In this document: positions 9,030 to 18,840 of the stretch, in pieces
Position numbering within the stretch: the stretch's first letter is position 1
Layout of the letters: the number at the start of each line of letters is the position of its first letter
NCBI GenBank assembly: GCA_943787785.1
Contig: CALSNT010000001.1
Location: forward strand, 315,423-379,422
From: an uncultured Paracoccaceae bacterium
Lineage (GTDB): Bacteria; Pseudomonadota; Alphaproteobacteria; Rhodobacterales; Rhodobacteraceae
Direction: 5' to 3'
DNA: 64,000 nucleotides
Notes under the pieces: model-generated
Seen by the model: only the letters and a program-made list of their open reading frames with translations
The model's database searches: none
Told to the model about the DNA's origin: nothing
Made by a program: the position numbers and the translations under genes

Positions 9030-11207
9030 ATGGTTCAGTCGGATTTTCTACATTCAGCAGCGCCCGAAGGCATTGCACCGGATGGGTTTGACCCGACCGG
9101 CCCGCAGCGGTTTTTTAACCGAGAACTCAGCTGGCTGGCGTTCAATACCCGGGTTCTGGAAGAAGCTGAGAACCCCCGCGTACCGTTGCTGGAACGCCTG
9201 CGGTTCGTGTCGATTTCGGCCGCGAACCTGGACGAATTCTATACGGTTCGCGTGGCCGGCCTGCGCGAGTTGGCCCAGGAAGGGAATAACTCTCCGGCCG
9301 CAGATGGCCTGACCCCAACCGAGCAATTGATCCTGATTAACGCCGATGCTCGGGCGCTGATGGAACGTCAACAATCCGTTTGGCAAGCGCTGGCAATTGA
9401 ATTGCAAAGCAACGGGATCAACCTGCTGACGCGTGACACCTTGTCCAAGTCTGACCGTGCCTTTCTTGAGGATACGTTTCTGGATCAGGTGTTCCCGATC
9501 CTGTCACCATTGGCGATCGATCCGGCGCATCCGTTCCCCTTCATTCCAAGTGCGGGATTCTCGCTGGCGCTGCAACTGGAACGCAAATCCGACAAGCGAA
9601 AGCTGAAAGCGCTGCTGCCGATTCCAGCGCAGATCGCCCGGTTCATCCGGCTTCCTGGTGACAACGACGGCGTGCGGTTCTTGCCGCTGGAAGAGTTACT
9701 ACTTCTGCATCTGGACAGCCTGTTCCCTGGATACAAAGAAACTGGAAGTTGCGCTTTCCGGGTGTTGCGGGACAGCGATCTTGAGGTCGAGGATGAGGCC
9801 GAAGATCTCGTTCGGGAGTTCGAAACCGCGCTGAAGCGCCGTCGCCGGGGCGAAGTCGTGCGCCTGAAGATAAGCGCCAATGCGCCGTCGGGCCTGCGCA
9901 GCACAATCATGGGCGAGCTGCACGTCACGGCGGACGAAGTTGTCGAGATAGACGGGTTGATCGGCATTGCGGATCTGAGCGAGCTGGTGCTGGATGAACG
10001 CTCTGATCTGCTGTGGCCGCCGTTTTCTCCGCGTGTGCCCGAGCGTGTCACCGACCATGATGGCGACATGTTTGCAGCGATCCGCCAGAAAGACATGCTG
10101 CTGCATCACCCTTATGAAACCTTTGATATGGTGGTGCGGTTTCTGGCGCAGGCCGCACGCGACCCGAACGTGCTAGCGATCAAGCAAACGCTATATCGGA
10201 CATCAAATCAGTCTCCGATTGTCGATGCGTTGTGCGAGGCAGCTGAGCAGGGCAAGTCGGTGACTGCTTTGGTGGAGCTGAAAGCCCGATTTGACGAGGC
10301 CGCGAATATTCGCCAATCCCGAACTCTGGAACGCGCCGGAGCGCATGTGGTATATGGTTTCATCAACTACAAAACCCATGCCAAGATCAGCACCGTTGTC
10401 CGGCGCGAGGGCGACAAACTGGTGACCTATACCCACTACGGTACCGGCAACTATCACCCGATCACCGCGCGGATTTATACCGATCTCAGCTTCTTCACCT
10501 GTGACGCCAGTCTGGGCCGCGATGCCACTAAGGTGTTCAACTATCTGTCAGGCTACGCTCAGCCAGAGGCGCTGGAGAACCTGTCAATTTCGCCGCTGAC
10601 GCTGAAATCCACACTGCTGGACCTGATCGCGACCGAGGGCGATCACGCCGAGGCGGGGCGTCCGGCGCAAATCTGGGCCAAGATGAATTCGCTGGTCGAT
10701 CCGGAAGTCATCGACGCGCTTTATTCTGCCAGTCAGCGTGGGGTGAAGATTGATCTGGTGATCCGGGGCATCTGTTCGCTGCGCCCCGGTATCTCTGGTC
10801 TTAGCGAAAATATCCGCGTGAAATCAATCGTCGGACGGTTCCTTGAACACTCGCGTATCGCCTGTTTCGGGGCCGGGCACGGGCTGCCGGCGAAGAAATC
10901 ACGCGTGTTCATCTCGTCCGCCGATTGGATGGGTCGAAACCTCAATTACAGGGTTGAGACGCTGGTCGAGATCACTAACGGAACGGTCAAAGCGCAGATC
11001 GTCAGCCAGATTATGGCGGCAAACCTGTTCGATCAGGCGCAAAGCTGGGTGCTGGAGGCCGATGGCTCCTATTCACGGCCCGATCTGGCGGCGATCGAGT
11101 CTCCGTTTAACTGCCACCGGTTCTTCATGGAAAACCCCTCCTTGTCCGGGCGCGGGTCCGCGGGCGCATCGGATGTGCCAGAGCTGGCCCATACGGACGA
11201 CGACTGA
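9030..11207 (+). CDS. ppk1: Polyphosphate kinase 1
   Basis: A 725-residue PPK1, which reversibly transfers the gamma-phosphate of ATP to polyphosphate. It has the N-terminal [12 protein letters not shown], the middle domain, and two phospholipase D-like C-terminal domains. The autophosphorylated His is in the [10 protein letters not shown] segment, with the second conserved His in YGTGNYHP. Near the end are [15 protein letters not shown] and the family C-terminal region. The length is standard. The exopolyphosphatase gene follows after about 170 bp on the same strand, a common synthesis/degradation pairing. The start ATG at 9030 follows an AGGA that is rather close. Confidence 0.96.
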   Translation: MVQSDFLHSAAPEGIAPDGFDPTGPQRFFNRELSWLAFNTRVLEEAENPRVPLLERLRFVSISAANLDEFYTVRVAGLRELAQEGNNSPAADGLTPTEQLILINADARALMERQQSVWQALAIELQSNGINLLTRDTLSKSDRAFLEDTFLDQVFPILSPLAIDPAHPFPFIPSAGFSLALQLERKSDKRKLKALLPIPAQIARFIRLPGDNDGVRFLPLEELLLLHLDSLFPGYKETGSCAFRVLRDSDLEVEDEAEDLVREFETALKRRRRGEVVRLKISANAPSGLRSTIMGELHVTADEVVEIDGLIGIADLSELVLDERSDLLWPPFSPRVPERVTDHDGDMFAAIRQKDMLLHHPYETFDMVVRFLAQAARDPNVLAIKQTLYRTSNQSPIVDALCEAAEQGKSVTALVELKARFDEAANIRQSRTLERAGAHVVYGFINYKTHAKISTVVRREGDKLVTYTHYGTGNYHPITARIYTDLSFFTCDASLGRDATKVFNYLSGYAQPEALENLSISPLTLKSTLLDLIATEGDHAEAGRPAQIWAKMNSLVDPEVIDALYSASQRGVKIDLVIRGICSLRPGISGLSENIRVKSIVGRFLEHSRIACFGAGHGLPAKKSRVFISSADWMGRNLNYRVETLVEITNGTVKAQIVSQIMAANLFDQAQSWVLEADGSYSRPDLAAIESPFNCHRFFMENPSLSGRGSAGASDVPELAHTDDD

Positions 11208-11374
11208 ACGCGGACAGGGCGCGTCTGCCCCCTCTTGTCCTGCCGGACAAATCACCCCTGAGAAAAATTTCGAACCAATGATGCTGGATTTCGGGTTGAT
11301 TGACGAGCTGCGAATTGACCTGACCGGAACTGCGCTTCACAGTCGCGGCGCGAATCCTGAGCTTGGGGGCAGAC

Positions 11375-12910
11375 ATGGGCGGCAGCGAAGGGGACGACTG
11401 GTCTCCGTTTGACAAACCGCTTTTCGAGGATCCCTCGGCGCGGGCATTGTCGCGGGTTGGTGTCGTCGATGTCGGATCGAACTCGGTCCGCCTTGTGATT
11501 TTCGACGGGGCGGCACGTAGCCCGGCGTATTTTTACAATGAGAAAATCCTCTGCGGGTTGGGCAAGGGTTTCAACGAGACCGGGCAACTGGATCCTGTCG
11601 GGCGCAGGCGGGCGTTGGCGGCGATCCAGCGGTTTCAGCTGCTGGCTGGGGCCATGGGCATTCCCGATCTGACAGCCGTAGCAACGGCGGCAGTGCGCGA
11701 AGCAACAGATGGGCCGGATTTCCGCGCCGAGGTGCTGCGCGAAACCGGTCTGCGGCTTTGGGTTATCGACGGCGAAGAAGAAGCGCGGCTGTCAGCGCAG
11801 GGTGTGCTACTGGGCTGGCCCGGTGCGGACGGGTTACTTTGTGATATCGGCGGGTCGTCACTGGAACTGGCGGTGATTGCGGACGGCAAGGTTGGCAAGC
11901 GAATGACGGCTCCGCTGGGTCCGTTGCGGCTGGAAGGGATCAAGGGCGGCAAAAAGGGGCGCAAAGCCGAGATTGATCGTAATCTGGATATGCTGGCTGA
12001 AGCTGTCGGTACCGGCCACAAACGGCTGTTTTTGGTCGGCGGATCCTGGCGCGCGATTGCGCGGCTGGACATGGAGCGGCGCAACTACCCGCTTCATGTA
12101 TTGCATGAGTACCGGATGACGCCACGCTCGGTCGTTGCGACGGTTGAATGGATTGCCGGCAATGATTTGAATGAGTTGCGTGGCCGAACCGATACTTCGG
12201 AAGCGCGTATGTCACTGGTCCCGCTTGCCTCGGAAGTGCTGCGACGGCTGGTGCGGCGGCTGAGACCCGAAGAGATCGCCGTGTCGTCCTATGGGATCCG
12301 TGAAGGGATGCTGTATGAGCAGATGCCCGACCGATTGCGCCGCCGTGATCCGCTGATCGAGGCCTGCAGATTTGCCGAGGCCAAGGATGCCAGGATGCCG
12401 GGATTCGGCAAGGCGCTTTACGGGTTCCTGCGTCCGCTTTACGCCAACGCGCGCGAGTCTCGGCAGCGGTTGGTCAAGGCGGCCTGCCTGCTGCACGACG
12501 TCACCTGGCGCGCGCACCCCGATTATCGCCACGAGGTGTGCTTTGACAACGCGACACGGGCGAACCTTGGCGGTCTGACCCATTCCGAGCGGGTGTTTCT
12601 GGGGCTGGCGTTGTTGCACCGCTATAAGAACAGCCGCTCGGGTACTCGGTTTGAGCCCCTGATGGAGCTGCTGAGTGAGCAGCAATTGGTCGATGCGGAA
12701 ATTCTGGGCAAGGCGATGCGCTTCGGGGCGATGTTTTCGGTTCAGGACAGTTCGATGATGGGCGAGTTAAGCTGGCGGCCCAAAAAGAGGATTTTGGGGA
12801 TGCAGGTTCCCCGTGCCTCTCGCGCGTTGTTTGGAGAGGTGGCCGAAGCGCGGTTTCAATCTCTGGCATCGGCGCTGGGTGCCGAGAGCTTGGTGAAATT
12901 TCTTGATTGA
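11375..12910 (+). CDS. ppx: Ppx/GppA family phosphatase (exopolyphosphatase)
   Basis: A 511-residue member of the ASKHA-fold Ppx/GppA family, which removes terminal phosphates from polyphosphate or pppGpp. The N-terminal phosphate loop is VVDVGSNSVRLVIFDG and the second is CDIGGSSLELAVI. A C-terminal HD-like helical domain (about residues 320-511) contains ACLLHDVTWRAHPDYRHE. The ATG at 11375 has GGGGGC just upstream and is preferred to a TTG 12 bp earlier. Its position behind ppk1 favours polyphosphate as the substrate, though activity on pppGpp cannot be excluded. Confidence 0.92.
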   Translation: MGGSEGDDWSPFDKPLFEDPSARALSRVGVVDVGSNSVRLVIFDGAARSPAYFYNEKILCGLGKGFNETGQLDPVGRRRALAAIQRFQLLAGAMGIPDLTAVATAAVREATDGPDFRAEVLRETGLRLWVIDGEEEARLSAQGVLLGWPGADGLLCDIGGSSLELAVIADGKVGKRMTAPLGPLRLEGIKGGKKGRKAEIDRNLDMLAEAVGTGHKRLFLVGGSWRAIARLDMERRNYPLHVLHEYRMTPRSVVATVEWIAGNDLNELRGRTDTSEARMSLVPLASEVLRRLVRRLRPEEIAVSSYGIREGMLYEQMPDRLRRRDPLIEACRFAEAKDARMPGFGKALYGFLRPLYANARESRQRLVKAACLLHDVTWRAHPDYRHEVCFDNATRANLGGLTHSERVFLGLALLHRYKNSRSGTRFEPLMELLSEQQLVDAEILGKAMRFGAMFSVQDSSMMGELSWRPKKRILGMQVPRASRALFGEVAEARFQSLASALGAESLVKFLD

Positions 12911-12959
12911 ATGTCCGATCTGCCTGCCTGAATGGCCACAAAAGAAAGACTGAACAGGG

Positions 12960-14414
12960 ATGGTGCAAACAACCTATCTGGGGCTGGATCTGGGGACGTC
13001 GGGCGTCAAGGCGCTGTTGATCGACGCAGATCAGACGTCGCTGGCTGAGGGGCATGGCGCGCTGAGCGTGCAGCGGCCAGCGCCAGGACAGTCCGAACAG
13101 CAGCCCGAAGACTGGATCGCGGCTACGACTGCGGCGATCAACGAACTTGCTGGCAAGGCCGACCTGTCCGGTGTGCGTGGGATTGGGCTGTCGGGGCAAA
13201 TGCACGGTGCGACGCTGCTGGATCGCTCGGATCAAGTGCTGCGACCCTGCATTCTATGGAACGATACGCGGAGTGCCCAGCAGGCAGCTGTCATGGACGC
13301 CGACCCGCAGTTCCGTGCCTTGACCGGCAATATTGTGTTTCCCGGCTTCACGGCGCCGAAACTGGCTTGGATAGCCGCACATGAACCTGAGGTATTCGAA
13401 CGCACGGCCAAAGTTTTGCTGCCAAAGGATTATCTGCGCCTGTGGTTGACCGGAGAGGCGGTCTCGGAAATGTCCGATGCGTCGGGCACTGCCTGGTTGG
13501 ATGTGGGCGGACGATGTTGGTCGCCAGACTTGCTGGCGGCGACTGGGCTAAGCCTCGACCACATGCCAGCACTCATCGAAGGGACCGATGTTTCGGGAAC
13601 CCTGCGACCCGCGCTTGCAGAGGAATTGGGTTTGCCTGCAAATATTCCGATCGCTGGCGGGGCCGGCGACAACGCGGCGTCGGCGATTGGCCTCGGGACG
13701 ACTGAGCCGGGCTCGGCGTTTGCTTCACTGGGCACGTCTGGCGTGTTGTTTGTTGCGACCAACGGGTTTGCGCCCAATGCCGACAGCGCGGTGCATGCGT
13801 TCTGCCACGCCTTGCCGGGGCGCTGGCATCAGATGGGAGTCATTTTGGCGGCGACTGATGCGCTGAACTGGCTGGCCGGAATCACCGGAGTCGATGCGGC
13901 GACCCTCACGGATGAATTGGGCACGCAGATTGCCGCGCCGGGGCCGGAGGTGTTCCTGCCTTATCTGGGGGGAGAGCGCACGCCGCTGAATGACGCCGAC
14001 GCGCACGGCCAGTTTCTGGCGCTGTCCCATGCAAGTGATCGGGCGGCATTGACGCGCGCGGTTCTGCAAGGCGTGGCCTGCGCGTTTCGTGACAATCTGG
14101 ACGCCTTGGCAGCGGCCGGGTCCGCCCCTGAGCGCGTGCTGGCTGTGGGCGGCGGCGCGGCCTCGCGCCACTGGCTGGGATTGCTGGCAAACACGCTGGG
14201 TCTGCCGGTCGATGTGCCAACTGGCGGCGATTTCGGCGCGGCGTTTGGCGCGGCTCGATTGGGTTTGATTGCGACCGAGGGGGCCGATCCGGACACAGTT
14301 TGCACGCCTCCGAGGATTGAAGCGACGATTGAGCCGGACTCGAAATTTGCGGACGAATTCGCAGGGCATCAGGCACGATATCGTGCAGCTTACGGTGCGA
14401 CGCGGTCGGTCTGA
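12960..14414 (+). CDS. xylB: Xylulokinase
   Basis: A 484-residue FGGY-family carbohydrate kinase that phosphorylates D-xylulose, linking xylose to the pentose phosphate pathway. The phosphate-1 motif is LGLDLGTSGVKALLIDAD, followed by GLSGQMHGATLLD, which is typical of XylB, and GGAGDNAASAIG in the second domain. The ATG at 12960 lies directly behind ACAGGG, so the ribosome site is unusually close. No xylose isomerase or xylose transporter is in the window; a GH43 enzyme that could supply xylose is 22 kb away. It stands alone behind ppx. Confidence 0.92.
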   Translation: MVQTTYLGLDLGTSGVKALLIDADQTSLAEGHGALSVQRPAPGQSEQQPEDWIAATTAAINELAGKADLSGVRGIGLSGQMHGATLLDRSDQVLRPCILWNDTRSAQQAAVMDADPQFRALTGNIVFPGFTAPKLAWIAAHEPEVFERTAKVLLPKDYLRLWLTGEAVSEMSDASGTAWLDVGGRCWSPDLLAATGLSLDHMPALIEGTDVSGTLRPALAEELGLPANIPIAGGAGDNAASAIGLGTTEPGSAFASLGTSGVLFVATNGFAPNADSAVHAFCHALPGRWHQMGVILAATDALNWLAGITGVDAATLTDELGTQIAAPGPEVFLPYLGGERTPLNDADAHGQFLALSHASDRAALTRAVLQGVACAFRDNLDALAAAGSAPERVLAVGGGAASRHWLGLLANTLGLPVDVPTGGDFGAAFGAARLGLIATEGADPDTVCTPPRIEATIEPDSKFADEFAGHQARYRAAYGATRSV

Positions 14415-14563
14415 GGGGCGGCGGGTGCAGCCCCCGAAATCGACAATTTTCAGTTAAATTATACGAAATGCTGCCGGTATTCATGGATCTTTAACACTGT
14501 TTGGAAAGGCATGGTTAATGAATTGCATCGACTTCTTAGAGCTTCAGGCTCGGAGGTGCAGAC

Positions 14564-16822
14564 ATGGTACAGTTCACTCATATCCAGACACATACCGGCG
14601 GCCTTGCGGGTTTCGTTGATGGTATCTCTGACCTGGATATCGTCACGATCGGCGGCGTTACGCATTTGGTCTCGGTCAGTGGGCAAAGTGGAGGGATCAG
14701 CAGCTATCAGGTGGATACAGATGCACCCGTCGCGGCCTCGCTGAAGGATCAGCAGGCCCACGGACCTGGAGAAACCTTCGGAACCGCTCCACTGCAAATT
14801 GAGGTTATCGATCCCGATGGTTCCCCCAGTTTTGTTGCTTTTGGTGGGCCGGACGAGGGGATGTTGGGCTATGATTTCGCCCCGGTGAATGGCGAACTGA
14901 GCGCTGCGCAGGGGATTAGCGTCGGGGATTTCAACGATGGCTCGGTGACGGGGTTCCAAAGCATCACATCCGGAGGGCAGACGTTCCTTTACGCAAGCCA
15001 TTATCTGACCGGCGGGCTAACCACATATGAGGTGCAGAACGGTACGCCGGTCGAGGTGGATCAGGACGGCGTGGGTAGCAGCTATCAGGGCGTCGACATC
15101 ACGGGCATGGCGCGGGCGACGATGGATGGCGTCGACTATCTGTTCACGGCCTCGACGGTGCAGAACGCGGTCAGCGCCTACCGGATTTTGAACGACGGAA
15201 CGCCTGAGGTGACTGGCACGACGGGGGCGGCAAACGGGCTGGGTCTCGCGGCCCCGACGGCGCTGGTTACAGCCGAGGTGGCTGGGACCACATTCGTGGT
15301 TGTCGCGGGCGCAGGCAGCGGATCATTGAGTGTCCTGAAGCTGACCAGCGGCGGCAGCCTGTTCCCAACGGATCATGTGCTCGACGGGCTGGGCACCCGA
15401 TTTCAGGGGGTCACAGCGCTGACATCGGTCGAATTTAGCGGGCAGACTTTCATTCTGGCCGGAGGGGCCGACGACGGGATCAGCCTGCTAAGCCTGTTGC
15501 CCGATGGGCGACTGCTGCAGCGGGGGACGATCGCCGATACCGACGCAACGACGCTGAACAACATCACCGATATCGCAGCAACGGTATCGGGCGGCGATCT
15601 GGCGGTGTTCGTCGCCAGTCAGAACGAGGTGGGCATCACCGAGTTTCGGATTGATATTGGCGCACTGGGTGGAGTGCAGTTGGCCTCCAGCAGCGGCGAG
15701 AACCTGAACGGCAGCAGTCAGAACGACATGCTTGCCGGGCAAGGCGGCGACGATACTCTGGATGGCGGCGCAGGAGACGACATTATCGTCGATGGCGCTG
15801 GTAGCGATGTGATGATCGGCGGGTTGGGCGCGGATATTTTCGTGCTGACGGATGACGGCATGCCGGACGCGATCAGCGACTACAATCCGGCCGTCGACGC
15901 GCTCGATCTGTCCGCACTGGGGCTGCTCTATTCAGTCAGCCAGCTGACCATCCAAAGCACCGGCAGCGGCGCGACGATCACGTTTTTTGGCGAGGTCCTG
16001 AACATCACCAGTCATGATTTCACCCCGCTGAGTGCGGCCGATTTCACGGATGCCACTATCGTCAATATTCAGCGAATGCCGATGTGGGGCGTGGTGGTGG
16101 ATCAGGTGCTGATGGGGACTTCCGGGGCCGACGAACTAGTCGGAGACACTGGCGATGACACGCTGAACGGCGGCGCTGGGCCGGACGTTCTGACAGGTGG
16201 CGCTGGGCGCGATACGGTGACCTACATGGATGCGACGGCGGGCGTTTGGGTCGATCTGCAGAACCCCAATTTCATGAAAGGCGATGCACTTGGCGATTTG
16301 ATCTCCGATGTGGAAGTTGTCTATGGCACAGTTTTCGCCGACCAGCTTCGCGGCGACAGTGGGGTGAATGAGTTTTACGGCGGCGCGTACTCGGACCGGC
16401 TCTATGGGCGTGCAGGCGACGACCTCCTGTTCGGAGAAGGCGGCGCTGACGCGCTCTATGGCAACACCGGCGCTGACACGATGACCGGTGGCGAAGGCTG
16501 GATCCGCGATCGGTTCATCTATTTCTCAACGGCGGATTCCCTCCCCGGCGCAGGGCTGCGCGACATCATCACCGATTTTCAAACCGGGAAAGACCGGATC
16601 GAGATCAGCCGATTCGACGCAGATCCAATCACACCGGGAAATCAGGTGTTCTCGTTCATCGGCGACGCGGCGTTCTCGGGGGTTGGCCAAGTGCGATTTG
16701 AGCAGAATATCGCGGCAGGTCATACGCTTGCGCAGGCGGATATCGACGGTGATGGCGCTGCGGATTTCGAGGTGGAACTGAGCGGAGTGATTGATCTGAT
16801 ATCGACGGACTTTCTACTCTGA
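14564..16822 (+). CDS. RTX calcium-binding protein with N-terminal propeller-like repeats
   Basis: A 752-residue secreted protein. Residues about 380-430 and 515-645 hold RTX nonapeptides (GGAGDD, GGDDTLDGG, GRAGDDLLFG), which fold on calcium outside the cell. The C-terminus, with ITDFQTGKDRIEIS and a DIDGDGAADFEVELSG segment, resembles type I secretion ends of serralysin-like proteins. There is no N-terminal signal peptide, as expected for type I export. Residues about 30-365 contain seven similar units of roughly 50 residues, each with a hydrophobic strand such as QTFLYAS or TTFVVVAGA followed by G-x-x-x-x-x-L, suggesting a beta-propeller. No protease motif is visible. GGAGG precedes the ATG, with AT-rich DNA upstream. 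The secretion machinery is not in the window. Confidence 0.88.
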   Translation: MVQFTHIQTHTGGLAGFVDGISDLDIVTIGGVTHLVSVSGQSGGISSYQVDTDAPVAASLKDQQAHGPGETFGTAPLQIEVIDPDGSPSFVAFGGPDEGMLGYDFAPVNGELSAAQGISVGDFNDGSVTGFQSITSGGQTFLYASHYLTGGLTTYEVQNGTPVEVDQDGVGSSYQGVDITGMARATMDGVDYLFTASTVQNAVSAYRILNDGTPEVTGTTGAANGLGLAAPTALVTAEVAGTTFVVVAGAGSGSLSVLKLTSGGSLFPTDHVLDGLGTRFQGVTALTSVEFSGQTFILAGGADDGISLLSLLPDGRLLQRGTIADTDATTLNNITDIAATVSGGDLAVFVASQNEVGITEFRIDIGALGGVQLASSSGENLNGSSQNDMLAGQGGDDTLDGGAGDDIIVDGAGSDVMIGGLGADIFVLTDDGMPDAISDYNPAVDALDLSALGLLYSVSQLTIQSTGSGATITFFGEVLNITSHDFTPLSAADFTDATIVNIQRMPMWGVVVDQVLMGTSGADELVGDTGDDTLNGGAGPDVLTGGAGRDTVTYMDATAGVWVDLQNPNFMKGDALGDLISDVEVVYGTVFADQLRGDSGVNEFYGGAYSDRLYGRAGDDLLFGEGGADALYGNTGADTMTGGEGWIRDRFIYFSTADSLPGAGLRDIITDFQTGKDRIEISRFDADPITPGNQVFSFIGDAAFSGVGQVRFEQNIAAGHTLAQADIDGDGAADFEVELSGVIDLISTDFLL

Positions 16823-16911
16823 CTTCTAGGTTCATTGACCTGATTGTGGCGTTGGCGCAATTCCGTTTCATTCCGATTGTCATGCCGGGTCTAGCCGATG
16901 CCGTGAAGCTA

Positions 16912-17427
16912 TCAATGATCCGTGAGCCTCTGTTGCATACGAACCGCCGGAAACCCGATGCCAGGGCGCAGCGTGACCTCGATAGGGCCGATGCTGGAAA
17001 ACCCGCATGCGGTATAGAACGGCACCGCCGTTAGCGTGCTGAGGCAGTCAAGCGTGTGGACACCGGCGCCACGTGCATCATTTACCACGCATTCCAGCAG
17101 GGCACTCCCAATACCGCGCCGGGTCTGGCGGTGGTCCGTCACGACATGACGAACATGGCCCATATCGCGCGGGCAGACGCCGCCGTGAGGCGCGGCCCAT
17201 GTCCAGCCTCCCGCTCCAACGAGGCCCGTTTCGTCGCTCACCAGAAAATAACTCCCCGAGGCCATTAGTCGCGGATTTGCCCGCGCAATCAGCGGCAGCG
17301 CCGTGACCAGAACCGACGGCGGATAGTCCGGCTTCAGCAGCACCGGATAGCTGGCGGCCAGAAGGGCGTCGACTTCGGCGAGGTCTTCGCCAGTGGCGGG
17401 GCGGATGGTCAGGGTCGGATTGGTCAT
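16912..17427 (-). CDS. GNAT family N-acetyltransferase
   Basis: A 171-residue acetyl-CoA-dependent acetyltransferase. It starts with the usual strand TIRPATGEDLAEVDALL. The acetyl-CoA loop is in HRQTRRGIGSALLE (the Q/RxxGxG/A motif), followed by the typical late strand and LSTLTAVPFYTACGF. The acceptor is unknown; the compact single-domain form fits small-molecule or N-terminal acetylation. The ATG at 17425-17427 lies downstream of the rpmG terminator on the same strand, so it probably has its own promoter. Confidence 0.85.
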   Translation of the reverse strand: MTNPTLTIRPATGEDLAEVDALLAASYPVLLKPDYPPSVLVTALPLIARANPRLMASGSYFLVSDETGLVGAGGWTWAAPHGGVCPRDMGHVRHVVTDHRQTRRGIGSALLECVVNDARGAGVHTLDCLSTLTAVPFYTACGFSSIGPIEVTLRPGIGFPAVRMQQRLTDH

Positions 17428-17481
17428 GTCGCTCTCTCGCGTTTCGGGCTGGTCGGGCCGCGCGGCGAGGGGGCAAAGAAA

Positions 17482-17507
17482 AAGCCGCGCGGGGTGTCGC
17501 GCGGCTT
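17482..17507 (-). terminator. Intrinsic terminator of rpmG
   Basis: A perfect 10-bp inverted repeat, AAGCCGCGCG, with a 6-nt loop. On the minus strand the stem runs into a TTTCTTT tract. It lies 25 bp beyond the rpmG stop in the right orientation. Confidence 0.85.
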
Positions 17508-17532
17508 GGCTGTCGTTGGAGTGGAAGATCGC

Positions 17533-17700
17533 TTACTTGATCTTGCCTTCCTTATACTCGACATGCTTGCGCGCGACGGGGTCGTATTTACGGACCACCA
17601 TCTTTTCCGTCATAGTGCGGGCATTCTTTTTGGTCACGTAGAAGTGGCCGGTGTCAGCGGTCGAGTTCAGACGGATTTTTATCGTCGTTGGTTTCGCCAT
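17533..17700 (-). CDS. rpmG: 50S ribosomal protein L33
   Basis: A 55-residue protein starting [19 protein letters not shown] and continuing with [11 protein letters not shown] and a basic end VEYKEGKIK, which is L33 of the large ribosomal subunit. It lacks the two CxxC zinc pairs, so it is the zinc-independent type. The gene is short but complete: ATG at 17698-17700, TAA at 17533-17535. It is followed by a strong terminator and preceded by a plausible promoter, so it is probably transcribed alone. Confidence 0.95.
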   Translation of the reverse strand: MAKPTTIKIRLNSTADTGHFYVTKKNARTMTEKMVVRKYDPVARKHVEYKEGKIK

Positions 17701-17756
17701 GAGACTGTCCTCTGCGGTGGGCCAGCTTGGCGGCCCCGAAAAATCATGAAGTCCGC

Positions 17757-17784
17757 GTGATAAGGATTGCGCGGCCTAAGTCAA
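17757..17784 (-). promoter_or_regulatory. Probable rpmG promoter
   Basis: On the minus strand TTGACT (17779-17784) is followed after 16 bp by TATCAC (17757-17762), placing a transcription start about 50 bp before the rpmG ATG. The -35 is close to consensus and the -10 is weaker. Read by eye only. Confidence 0.5.
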
Positions 17785-17811
17785 CCGCAAACCGCGCCGA
17801 TGTGCCTCGGT

Positions 17812-18279
17812 TTACATCTCGAACCGGTACTTTTGGGACTCGGCAGATTTCTCGGCCGTTATGTCTCGCAACGTAACATGAATTTTGTGATGGGCCTGCG
17901 CGGGGGCAGCGAGCGGGGCCATGCATATCCGGATCCAGCAGGAGCGCCCTGACGAATCAGAGCGGAACACAGAAAACTGGATCGGTTCTCCGGATTGGGC
18001 CCGGTCCAATGCGTGATCGAGAAGTGTATGGTTCTCATGCGGCCAGGCATCCAGCCAATGGGTGCCGGGCGCATAGGCATGACCCAGCCCTAGAATGCCG
18101 CGTGCTGGCACGCTGACCAGAACCAGATGTCCGTTGGCATCTAGGACACAAGCGGCATTGGGCTGCTTTGGTGTGATTTCAGCATCATTGGTTACATCGC
18201 TGGCGGATGAAATAGCTTCATCGTCTGCCGTTTCGGAAGACAGATCAGCGTTGGTATGCCAGTTAGCCAGGCGCATCAT
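17812..18279 (-). CDS. Small PAS-domain-like protein
   Basis: A protein of about 155 residues. The first ~40 residues are acidic and probably disordered. Residues ~45-155 resemble a single PAS domain: VLDANGHLVLVSVPARGILG, an acidic helix, PIQFSVFRSDSSGRSCWIR, and a final strand leading into VTLRDITAEKSAE, the usual PAS-to-effector transition. There is no effector domain. It could sense a ligand and act through a partner, or be a remnant of a larger sensor. AAAGG lies just upstream of two adjacent ATGs (18279 and 18276); either may start. It is encoded between rpmG and rnpB on the same strand. Confidence 0.62.
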   Translation of the reverse strand: MMRLANWHTNADLSSETADDEAISSASDVTNDAEITPKQPNAACVLDANGHLVLVSVPARGILGLGHAYAPGTHWLDAWPHENHTLLDHALDRAQSGEPIQFSVFRSDSSGRSCWIRICMAPLAAPAQAHHKIHVTLRDITAEKSAESQKYRFEM

Positions 18280-18416
18280 TAACCTTTCCAATTCGTAAAT
18301 GAGCCTAGCGGAGCCGGCCTGTTAACGCATTGGAAATGCTTTGCGACATTTAACCTAAGTTACTGTGAAGTTACCGAGAAGTCGCAGCGAAGTTAGGGAA
18401 AATTTAACGAAAAAGA

Positions 18417-18806
18417 TTGCGCGGAGGGTCTGTAAGCCGGATTCTGTTCCCGGCAGGTTTCCCAGCCGATCGATGACCATTCCTCTGCCCGCAGCGTTGC
18501 CGCTGCGATCTAGCTGCCAACCCGGACCTCCTCGGGCCAAAGCCGCCCTGCCATTTCTGGCGCGGGGTCCCTATTTGGCATTGCTCCGGGTGGGGCTTGC
18601 CGTGCCGGGGCGGTTGCCCGTCCCGCGGTGGGCTTTTACCCCACCGTTTCACCATTACCCCGCCTGAGCGCGGCTGTCTGTTCTCTGTGGCGCTATCCCT
18701 CGGGTTACCCCGGCCGGGCGTTACCCGGCACCCTTGCTTTTGTGGAGTCCGGACTTTCCTCCCGGTCAGGTTTCCCCGAACAGGCGATCATCCGACCCTC
18801 CGCGCG
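18417..18806 (-). ncRNA. rnpB: RNase P RNA, class A
   Basis: Catalytic RNA of RNase P, which removes tRNA 5' leaders. On the minus strand the universally conserved GAGGAAAGTCCGGACTCC element (P4 and adjacent) appears near the 5' end. The 5' strand GCGCGGAGGGTC pairs with GACCCTCCGCGC at the 3' end to form P1. The internal GC-rich arms and the GGCTTACAGACC stretch before the 3' end fit the alphaproteobacterial type A fold. A T-rich tract (CTTTTTCG) follows the P1 strand and may end transcription. The ends are set by P1 pairing and are approximate by a few bases. Confidence 0.95.
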
Positions 18807-18811
18807 GGTTC

Positions 18812-18840
18812 GAGTTAGGCGCTTGCAGCCTGTGCGTCAA
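18812..18840 (-). promoter_or_regulatory. rnpB promoter inside the amidase gene end
   Basis: On the minus strand TTGACG (18835-18840), a 17-bp spacer, then TAACTC (18812-18817), about 7 bp before the P1 strand of rnpB. The TAA of the -10 element is also the stop codon of the amidase gene, so promoter and coding end overlap completely. Confidence 0.7.

Noticed and set aside
18421-18800. Several plus- and minus-strand frames across the rnpB region
   Set aside because: The strand carries the conserved RNase P RNA elements, so these frames are chance.
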